Shown one piece after another: positions 1 through 6,400 of a stretch of DNA of 7,883 bases (its first letter is position 1; every line of letters begins with the position of its first letter). The stretch covers positions 1 through 7,883 of the forward strand of contig JBCCFC010000634.1 in assembly GCA_039029935.1 (NCBI GenBank), read 5' to 3'. The notes beneath the pieces were generated by a model, which did not search any database, was not told the origin of the DNA, and saw only the letters and a list, made by a program, of their open reading frames with translations. This stretch comes from G039029935 sp039029935. GTDB taxonomy: Bacteria > Chloroflexota > Anaerolineae > Caldilineales > Caldilineaceae. Made by a program: the position numbers and the translations under genes.

Positions 1-58
1 CAAAAATAATATTTTATTATGAAAATCTTCAAAAATAATATTTTATTCTGAAAATCTT
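1..58. repeat. Two-copy 29-base AT-rich tandem repeat at the left edge
   Basis: Positions 1-29 and 30-58 are the same 29-base unit, differing at one base (unit position 19, A versus C). Each unit contains the near-palindrome AAAATAATATTTT and ends in GAAAATCTT. Right after the second copy the sequence CAGTTTTC starts to diverge. Because the first copy begins at the window edge, more copies may lie upstream. The function is unknown; an AT-rich structural or protein-binding site is possible. Confidence 0.8.
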
Positions 59-308
59 CAGTTTTCTAGATGAAAAGTCGGAAATCATGTTAAATGAATG
101 CAAATTATCTTACCATACAGAGGTATGGAAAAATATTCTGATAAAGTTGATAAATAGTTCAGCTTTGCAGAAAAATATGATATTAGTGAACAGATAAAAT
201 AAGCAAAAAATATTTTTTTGTAGTTATACGTATTTTGTAATTCTTCTGAAATAACTGTATGAAAAACAAGAATTAGTGACATATAGAAATTGATGTTCAA
301 TAGAGATA
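59..308. other. AT-rich non-coding stretch
   Basis: This stretch is far richer in A and T than the genes that follow. I see no convincing gene. The only long open frame is a reverse-strand one of 71 codons starting with TTG; it has no ribosome binding site and a composition explained by AT bias. Two small structures are visible: a stem CCATAC-AGAG-GTATGG at 113-128, followed by a run of A, and a self-complementary A6-TA-T6 stretch at 205-218. Neither is a clear terminator. Confidence 0.5.
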
Positions 309-342
309 CTCGATAACATCATTATTTAATGATATACACGAG
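309..342. promoter_or_regulatory. Operator-like palindrome and possible promoter upstream of the sugar kinase
   Basis: The core ATCATTATTTAATGAT (318-333) is a perfect 7-bp inverted repeat around TT. It is flanked at exactly equal distance (5 bases each side) by CTCG (309-312) and CGAG (339-342), so the outer arms share the same symmetry axis. A weak promoter match overlaps it: TCGATA (310-315), 17 bases, TATACA (333-338). If that promoter is real, the palindrome lies between the -35 and -10 boxes, a normal place for a repressor operator, and leaves a leader of about 50 bases before the kinase. The palindrome is seen directly; the promoter and operator roles are inferred. Confidence 0.4.
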
Positions 343-394
343 CAACATCGACAAATGACATTGATGAACGACACAATGGGGGACTAACATAAAG

Positions 395-1378
395 ATGAAG
401 ATGTATGGTGGCATTGAAGCTGGTGGAACAAAGTTTGTCTGTGCTGTCGGGTCAGACCCGGATAATATCCGTGCTGAGGCACGCTTTTCGACCAGCTCGC
501 CCGCAGAAACTGTTAGCCAAGCGGTTGCCTTTTTTCGTGAGCAACACCGAATTAACCCGCTTGCGGGGATTGGTATTGCATCGTTTGGCCCTGTTGACCC
601 CAATCCAAAGTCCAAAACCTTTGGGTATATCACAAATACCCCAAAGCCAGGTTGGGCAAACACAAACCTCGTTGGGATGATTAAGGATGCGTTGGACTTA
701 CCTGTCGGTTTTGACAGCGATGTCAATGGTGCTGCGCTTGGTGAATATCGTTGGGGTGCTGGGCAAGGGATTGATACCTTTGTTTACCTGACTGTTGGAA
801 CAGGGATTGGCGGCGGTGCGGTTGTCAATGGTAAGCTTGCGCATGGGCTAATTCATCCCGAAATGGGGCATATCTTGATTCCCCATGCGTGGGACGCTGA
901 TCCTTACGCTGGCAACTGTCCGTATCATGGCGACTGTTTGGAGGGGTTGGCTTGTGGGCCTGCGATTGAGGAACGATGGCAGTATCCACCACGTCAATTG
1001 CCCCCTGGACACCCTTCATGGAAACTAGAGGCACATTATTTGGCCTTGGGGTTAATCAATATCATTCTCATCTTGTCTCCGCAGCGCATTATCATGGGGG
1101 GTGGTGTGATGAGTCAACATCATCTGTTCCCGCTCATTCACAGGCAAGTTCAGGCCCAAATGAATGGCTACGTCAATCATCCATCCTTGCTGGATGATAT
1201 TGAATCGTATATTGTCCCACCGGGGCTAGGGGATCGCGCTGGTGTCATGGGGGCGATAGCACTCGCACAGGATGTTGCCGCCGAAGCCGAGCACGACACG
1301 GCCTCTACACATAAGAATTTGCCGCCATCGGGATTTATGTTGAACGACAACGATACTGATGATGAATTGATTTATTAA
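395..1378 (+). CDS. ROK-family sugar kinase, fructokinase type
   Basis: This is a cytoplasmic ATP-dependent hexose kinase, most likely phosphorylating fructose (possibly mannose) to the 6-phosphate. The N-terminal phosphate-binding motif EAGGTK is at residues 8-13. GIASFGPVD is at 60-68. The motif DSDVNGAALGEY starts at 107, with D109 the likely catalytic base. GTGIGGG is at 135-141, and the ROK signature continues through HPEMGH (154-159). H159, C175, H178 and C181 (in CPYHGDC) match the structural zinc site of ROK fructokinases such as Bacillus YdhR. GGGVM at 235-239 belongs to the C-terminal ATP-binding lobe. At 327 residues it is slightly longer than typical; the extra is a polar, acidic C-terminal tail after about residue 293. 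The start at 395 has GGGGGA at 378-383 upstream, a little far away; the ATG at 401 is an alternative that keeps all motifs. It could supply hexose phosphate for the glycan genes downstream, but its separation by 290 bases makes this uncertain. Sugar specificity cannot be read from sequence alone. Confidence 0.9.
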   Translation: MKMYGGIEAGGTKFVCAVGSDPDNIRAEARFSTSSPAETVSQAVAFFREQHRINPLAGIGIASFGPVDPNPKSKTFGYITNTPKPGWANTNLVGMIKDALDLPVGFDSDVNGAALGEYRWGAGQGIDTFVYLTVGTGIGGGAVVNGKLAHGLIHPEMGHILIPHAWDADPYAGNCPYHGDCLEGLACGPAIEERWQYPPRQLPPGHPSWKLEAHYLALGLINIILILSPQRIIMGGGVMSQHHLFPLIHRQVQAQMNGYVNHPSLLDDIESYIVPPGLGDRAGVMGAIALAQDVAAEAEHDTASTHKNLPPSGFMLNDNDTDDELIY

Positions 1379-1455
1379 TGAAAATTGCCTAAACCCAACG
1401 TTCATATATTTGGTTTTGATGTCGTCCAGTAGTACAATGCAGTTTAACAAGTTGT

Positions 1456-1502
1456 TTGGTAATCGGCATTGTTGTGTGTTTGTGCCTATCACCGATTGCC
1501 AA
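1456..1502. repeat. Inverted repeat, 11-bp stem with a 25-base loop
   Basis: TTGGTAATCGG (1456-1466) pairs with CCGATTGCCAA (1492-1502) through ten Watson-Crick pairs and one T-G wobble. The 25-base spacer is rich in G and T. It could be an RNA stem or a protein-binding site; no T-run follows. Confidence 0.5.
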
Positions 1503-1536
1503 TGAATGACCTATTACTCAGCAGTCACGCTGATAA

Positions 1537-1572
1537 AACCGTGGGGGCTTGATAGCTCAAGCCTCTACGGTT
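1537..1572. terminator. Strong 16-bp hairpin, possible terminator
   Basis: AACCGTGGGGGCTTGA (1537-1552) pairs along its whole length with TCAAGCCTCTACGGTT (1557-1572) around the loop TAGC, using 14 Watson-Crick and two G-T pairs. This is the most stable-looking hairpin in the window. On the forward strand it is followed by GTGTAGG, not a T-run, so it is a poor classical terminator in gene direction. On the reverse strand the stem is followed by TTATC, giving a short T-run (TTTT including the stem end). It may stop read-through from the kinase gene, or be part of a structured leader. Confidence 0.45.
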
Positions 1573-1599
1573 GTGTAGGTACTAATCTGTAAATACAAT
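1571..1599 (+). promoter_or_regulatory. Possible promoter for the Wzz-like gene
   Basis: TACAAT (1594-1599) is a good -10 match. At the ideal 17-base distance upstream lies TTGTGT (1571-1576), which matches only the first three bases of the -35 consensus. The start point would fall near 1606, inside an AT-rich inverted repeat and about 60 bases before the ATG at 1669. Assigned from sequence match and position only. Confidence 0.3.
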
Positions 1600-1634
1600 T
1601 CTATCTATTAAATTAAGTTATTTATATAGATAGA
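1600..1634. repeat. AT-rich inverted repeat upstream of the Wzz-like gene
   Basis: TCTATCTAT (1600-1608) is the exact inverse of ATAGATAGA (1626-1634). The stem continues inward through TAAAT/ATTTA (1609-1613 and 1620-1624) after one unpaired T, giving 14 pairs and the loop TAAGTT. It ends 34 bases before the ATG at 1669 and directly follows the putative -10 box, so it could be an operator or a 5' leader hairpin. Confidence 0.45.
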
Positions 1635-1668
1635 TGCGAGTAGTATGCTGGACTGAATAAAACAAACT

Positions 1669-2487
1669 ATGGAATTATTGGAATACTGGCAAATTATACG
1701 ACGACGGTGGTGGATACCTGCTACACTTGCCTTATTGGTCGGCATTTTGAGCCTTCTTCTTCAATTTCTACAAAATTCACTTGCAAACGAGCAACCCGTC
1801 CCTCAGCCAACGGTGGTAGAGACAGATACATCTATAGACATAGATATTGAATATAAAGCCTCAATGCGGATTATTATTGGCGTGTTGCCTGCCCAAGATG
1901 TAGCAGACGGGCAGAACTTGACCTATGATCCGCTGTATTATGCTTGGTTGACAAGCGAATATTTGGTCGATGATTTTACCGCTGTTGTGCAAAGCCGACT
2001 CTTTGCGGATAACGTGAGCCAGCGACTAAGCGATGCGAATATCGAAGTTCCCAGCGATTTGATTCAGGGGAGTGCAACCGCGCAAAAACAACACCGAATT
2101 GTGACATTATCATTAACATGGCCTGACGAGGACGAGTTGGTGCAGATTGCGGAAGCCATTAATAACGAAGTCGTCGAAAATGCAACCGACTATTTCTATC
2201 AGCTTGCAACCACCAATGTCCGTATTTCTGTTTTGGATAGCCCACCCGTGATTGACATTGTAGAGCCAGAGGAGGAAGAGCCAGAGGAACCCATCGAAGA
2301 GGTTATTGAGATAGCTCCGGAGCCACAGCTAAACTCAATCGTGTCTGTCGTTCTGCGCATGATGCTCGCGTTTATGGTTGGTATAGGGATCATCTTTTTC
2401 CTTGAGTATATCGACATGTCTGTCCGTGACCGTCGTCAGTTGGAAGAGATGGGGTTTCCCATCTTGGGCGAAATTCCCCAAGCCTAA
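1669..2487 (+). CDS. Wzz/CpsC-like polysaccharide chain-length regulator, no kinase domain
   Basis: This is an inner-membrane polysaccharide co-polymerase of the Wzz/CpsC type, expected to help set the length of an exported polysaccharide. The order is typical: a short cytoplasmic start (MELLEYWQIIRRRWW, residues 1-15), a membrane helix at about 16-35, a large extracytoplasmic region to about 223, a second helix at about 224-246, and a short cytoplasmic tail ending PILGEIPQA. That tail is the sequence that leads into the tyrosine kinase in fused Wzc-like proteins; here the protein stops just there, so any kinase partner would be a separate gene, and none is in this window. The Pro-containing segment before the second helix is unusually acidic (about residues 191-220, with EEEEPEEP at 201-208). 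At 272 residues the size fits CpsC-like proteins. The ATG at 1669 gives the expected N-terminus although no good Shine-Dalgarno precedes it. The family call rests on topology and end motifs, since the middle region is poorly conserved. Confidence 0.8.
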   Translation: MELLEYWQIIRRRWWIPATLALLVGILSLLLQFLQNSLANEQPVPQPTVVETDTSIDIDIEYKASMRIIIGVLPAQDVADGQNLTYDPLYYAWLTSEYLVDDFTAVVQSRLFADNVSQRLSDANIEVPSDLIQGSATAQKQHRIVTLSLTWPDEDELVQIAEAINNEVVENATDYFYQLATTNVRISVLDSPPVIDIVEPEEEEPEEPIEEVIEIAPEPQLNSIVSVVLRMMLAFMVGIGIIFFLEYIDMSVRDRRQLEEMGFPILGEIPQA

Positions 2488-2526
2488 ACCCGAGTTTAAC
2501 ACCTTGTTTTTTAACATCGACTTAAC

Positions 2527-2569
2527 TTGAAACCAAACAAACATTAAGATAATGTTTGTTTGGTTTCAA
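2527..2569. repeat. Perfect 20-bp inverted repeat with 3-base loop
   Basis: Bases 2527-2546 (starting TTGAAACC, ending ACATTA) are the exact reverse complement of 2550-2569 (starting TAATGT, ending GGTTTCAA), separated only by AGA. No T-run follows on either strand, so it is not a classical terminator. TTGAAA (2527-2532) and TAATGT (2550-2555) are 17 bases apart and weakly resemble -35 and -10 boxes, so a promoter with an embedded operator is possible. It lies 39 bases after the Wzz-like gene and 21 bases before the likely start of the GT2 gene. Confidence 0.9.
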
Positions 2570-2590
2570 AACAGCCACACGATAACTACT

Positions 2591-3316
2591 ATGCAAATCA
2601 TCGTCATTATACCGACGTATAACGAAGCCGACAACCTTCCGCTTATTACACAAGCATTATTTAAACTTTCTGTGCCTAATCTACATTTATTGATTGTGGA
2701 TGACAATTCTCCAGACGGGACAGGAAACATTGCCGAGCAATTGGCTGCGACCTATGGGCATATGTCTATTCTTCATCGTGAAGGCAAGGGTGGGTTGGGT
2801 ACAGCATATATCGCTGGGATGAAGTATGTATTAGAAAACCATCTACACTATGATTACATTGTGCAGATGGATGCGGATTTTAGCCACTCGCCAGATTATA
2901 TTCCGCAGCTCATTGGCGTAATGGATGTAGCCAAGGCAGATGTTGTCATTGGCAGCCGTTATGTGCCGGGGGGAACACTGGATGAAGGCTGGGGTGCAGG
3001 TCGGCGTCTGCTTAGTTGGTGGGCCAATTTATACTGTCGCATCATTCTACAGCTACGGATTCGCGATATGACCGCTGGCTTCAAAGTATGGCGTCGTGAG
3101 GCACTGCAACAAATTGATTTGGGGAATATTGGTAGCAACGGCTATAGTTTTCAGGTTGAAATGGCCTATGTGTCCGAAAAATTAGGCTTCCGCATCATTG
3201 AACTGCCCATTCACTTTGAAGACCGCCGCATCGGTCAAAGCAAGCTGGACATACCGATCAAAGTTGATTCTGCATGGCGCGTTTGGCAAATTCTTTGGCG
3301 CTATCGCCACTTATAG
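2591..3316 (+). CDS. Polyprenyl-phosphate mannose synthase-like GT2 (DPM1 type)
   Basis: This GT2 enzyme of the DPM1/Ppm1 type is expected to transfer a sugar, classically mannose from GDP-mannose, to polyprenyl phosphate on the cytoplasmic face of the membrane. Counting from the ATG at 2591 (241 residues): PTYNE at 8-12, VDDNSPDGT at 36-44, GKGGLG at 65-70, the metal-binding DAD at 94-96 followed by FSHSP, GSRYVPGG at 121-128, DMTAGFKVWRR at 159-169, and the C-terminal ELPIHFEDRRIGQSKL at 204-219, all hallmark DPM1 segments. There is no C-terminal membrane domain or GtrA domain, so it is a soluble or peripheral enzyme like human DPM1. An in-frame ATG at 2552 would add 13 residues encoded mostly by the right arm of the inverted repeat; family proteins start at MxxxVIIPTYNE, so 2591 is preferred, although neither start has a good ribosome binding site. 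The next gene encodes a YfhO-type protein that could use its product. The sugar (mannose, glucose or another) is not certain. Confidence 0.9.
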   Translation: MQIIVIIPTYNEADNLPLITQALFKLSVPNLHLLIVDDNSPDGTGNIAEQLAATYGHMSILHREGKGGLGTAYIAGMKYVLENHLHYDYIVQMDADFSHSPDYIPQLIGVMDVAKADVVIGSRYVPGGTLDEGWGAGRRLLSWWANLYCRIILQLRIRDMTAGFKVWRREALQQIDLGNIGSNGYSFQVEMAYVSEKLGFRIIELPIHFEDRRIGQSKLDIPIKVDSAWRVWQILWRYRHL

Positions 3317-3352
3317 GTAGTTAATACCTGTAAACCAAGTTTTCGGGTACTG

Positions 3353-3376
3353 TCATTCCTGCCTGTACAGGAATGA
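3353..3376. repeat. REP-like palindrome (TCATTCCTG...CAGGAATGA)
   Basis: TCATTCCTG (3353-3361) and CAGGAATGA (3368-3376) are a perfect 9-bp inverted repeat around CCTGTA. The inner CCTGTACAGG is itself a perfect palindrome, so two alternative foldings exist. The pattern TCATTCC...GGAATGA resembles interspersed palindromic repeats seen in many bacterial genomes. It lies in the 109-base gap before the fusion gene and no T-run follows, so termination is doubtful. Confidence 0.7.
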
Positions 3377-3425
3377 TCAAAACATCCAATTACTTCGTTG
3401 ACGGTGTAGTAAGTTACAAACATAC

Positions 3426-6400
3426 ATGAATCATACGTTATCACGTTATATAACACTGGTCCGTGCTCGAAAAGCCGATTTTCTTGCACTATTGGCGTTG
3501 ATTGCATTGCCGATTTTCTGGTTTTTCCCTGTTCTCTTTACCCCGCTGACCCACCAAACATTGTTGCCCTTTGACAATTTATCAGGGTTTCAACCTTGGG
3601 CAAATTTCCAAAATGTGTCCATTCCTCACAATGAACTTTTAAGTGATTTAGTACTACAAAATACGGTGTGGAAACATTTTATCCGCCAGACAATTTCGGT
3701 AGGCCAATTACCCTTATGGAATCCACAACTATTTACAGGCCAACCTTTTCTTGCTTCGGGACAGGCAAGCACATTCTATCCATTGAATGTGCTTTTTTAC
3801 ACACTCCCGCTCGAACTAGCATATGGCTGGTTTACGGCCTTACAGATCAGCATTGCTGGCATCAATATGTATCTGTTGGGGCGTGTGCTGCGATTGCAAC
3901 CTCTAGCCGCACTCTATAGTGGCATTGTCTATATGTTTAGCGGCTTTCTTATTGTCAGTGTCGTCTTCACCATGTTTATTGCGGCTGTCCCTTGGCTACC
4001 GCTACTGCTTGCCATCATCGAACACATCATTCGCAAACAGGAATCGAAGGGCAATCGTCGTTTTCACCCGACACCTTACGTTCTGGGTGGGGCCGTTGTC
4101 ATTGGTGTAATGGTATTGGCCGGGCATCCCGAACTGATCTACTATACGCTACTCGTGGCCGGAGCCTACACAGCCGTGCGCTTGCTCTGGTCATGGCGCA
4201 TCATCGGCTCGATGCGGTTGCTCAACCTGTCAGCATGGCTGTTGGGCATAGTCGTTCTTGGCATTGGGCTAGGAGGCGTACAACTCATTCCCTTGCTTGA
4301 GTTGCTGCCACTCAACTTTCGCGAAGGGTCGGCAAGCTACGAAGAGGTTGTTGGCTGGGCATGGCCGAGTCGCCATGTATTGACGTTTTTCATTCCTGAC
4401 ATTTTTGGCAATCCAAGCCATCACCATTGGTATGATTTGTGGCAAGAGCGGTGGGAACCAGCCTCCTTTAATGCCTTGGGCGAACGGACCCGTACAATCT
4501 TTTGGGGGATTAAGAACTATGTTGAAGGAGGCAATTATCTCGGTATTCTGACGTGGCTGTTGGCAGGTATTGCGGTATTGGGGACTGCATGGGAACAGTT
4601 CCAAACACGGGATACATCGATCAGCACAGTAACCACTCGTCCACTGGTGGTCTGGTTCTGTGTCATTCTTGCCCTGCTGTCGTTACTCTTTGCTTTTGGC
4701 ACACCCCTTTATGCACTGCTCTTTTATGGGCTACCGGGGTGGAACCAACTTCATAGCCCCTTCCGTTGGGTGTTTCCCTTTACACTGAGTATGGCAATCT
4801 TGAGTGGTGTCGGGTTGCAACTTCTCAGCCGCAGCATCACAAAATCGTTGATGACGAGGACAACCTCGTGGCTCGCTCTCCTTGTGAGCGTTGCTGGATT
4901 GGCCGTGATTGCCATTGTATTTGTGAGCATGGCTACTCCTACGCCCTTTATACAGTTCAGTCAACGGGTTGTCGATGGCAGTGATCTGGCCCAGATGATC
5001 TTTTCTGGTGGGCACATGTTCTGGGGCTATCAATCGCTCAACCTGCTCAAGTTAGGCATATTTACCCTTTTGAGTGGTGTTGGAGTCTGGCTCTATGTGC
5101 GTAGTCGGCTATATGACAGCCATGAAGGAAGTAATCAACATTGGTCCTTGGTGGTAGGCATCGGTTTACTTGTGCTGCTCTGTGTTGATCTGTATGCCGC
5201 ACACGGACGCTTTAATCCATCAACAGACAGCAGGCTATCCCCATTGAATCCTGATAATTATCCACCTGTTGTCAACTTTCTCAATCAATATGACCCATCA
5301 CCAACCTTGTCAGAAACCGAAAGCGGCGGTGAGCCTCTATCCCTCTGGCGATTTACCACCTTTAATCTGCCTGGCGAAAAAACATTCAATGCCAATACAG
5401 GTATGTACTATGGCTGGCATGATATTCGTGGCTATGATTCCATCATTCCTCGTCAATATGTCCAGCTACTCAATCGAATTGCTCCGCAGGAAAATGAGTT
5501 ATTGTACAACCGTATCGCCCCGCTCTATGCCAATGTTCAAGCCTATGAAATTCTCAATAACCCATTATTGGATTTGATGAATGTCAAGTATGTGCTGACT
5601 GAACATTTTATCCCCAATCCAGAATGGACCGAGATTTACCGTGACAATTCGATTGGGATTTATGAAAACCAAACAGTGATACAGCGTGCATTTATTGTTC
5701 CCGAAGCGCGCATTGCGAACGTAGATGAGCAGCCGCTAGAGGAGGCCAACTTGAAGGAGGTCGTCTTCCTTGATGCGCAAGTACGGGACATGACGAGCAA
5801 TGACCTTGCGACTGAACTCGGTGATGCATTGCGTCGTGCTAGCCCAGAGATTGCCGATGTACAGATAAGCCGATACACGGCCAATGATGTCTTTCTGGAT
5901 GTCAATCTCAGTGACCGCGGCTGGCTTGTCTTGACCGACGCCTATTTCCCTGGATGGAAAGCCTATGTACGTCCCTTTGGTGGTCAGCAAAACGAGGAGA
6001 CCGAACTACAGATTTATCGCGCCAATGGTGCCTTTCGTGCCGTTTACTTACCCGATGATGGGCAATGGACTGTGCGTTTTGTCTATACACCGATGAGCTT
6101 TAAACTGGGACTGTACGTCAGCTTTCTGGCCTTTATGACGTTGATGTTGCTTATGCTCTATTGGGGATGGGGCAAATATTATCGACCCACACAGAGCGAT
6201 GAATCGTTTGCGGGCGAGGTGCGAACCGTTGCCAAAAACTCGGTTGTGCCAATGGTCCTCAACCTTGTCAACAAAGCAACCGACTTTGCCTTCGCCATGC
6301 TCTATGTACGCTTGCTCGGTCCAGAAGGCACGGGGAAATATTACTTTGTCGTTGCCCTCTATGGCATCTTTGAAATCATCAGCCGTTATGGCTTGGGGAC

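Larger units (their letters stand above)
1379..1668. other. Intergenic region with consecutive stem-loops
   Basis: No gene is supported in these 290 bases. Several potential stem-loops follow one another: a weak one at 1391-1416 (AAACC/GGTTT with inner AA/TT, a possible weak terminator for the kinase gene), an 11-bp stem with one G-U pair at 1456-1502, a 16-bp stem at 1537-1572, and an AT-rich stem at 1600-1634. The region therefore ends one transcription unit, starts the next, or carries a structured leader RNA. None resembles a riboswitch class I can name. Confidence 0.5.

Noticed and set aside
1..61. CRISPR-like array from the 29-base repeats
   Set aside because: The two copies are directly adjacent with no spacer, and no cas genes are present.
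85..300. Reverse-strand open frame of 71 codons in the AT-rich left end
   Set aside because: It begins with TTG, has no ribosome binding site, and its residue content (I, N, Y, F, L, K) is what AT-rich non-coding DNA produces.
322..726. Reverse-strand open frame of 134 codons over the start of the kinase gene
   Set aside because: It is antisense to a well-supported ROK kinase and shows no recognisable motif.
2552..2590. Upstream ATG start for the GT2 gene adding 13 residues
   Set aside because: The added codons come mostly from the right arm of the inverted repeat, and DPM1-like enzymes begin right at the strand leading into PTYNE, matching the ATG at 2591.
3315..3329. Small hairpin AGGTA/TACCT at the stop codon of the GT2 gene as a terminator
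   Set aside because: Only five pairs and no T-run; too weak to call.
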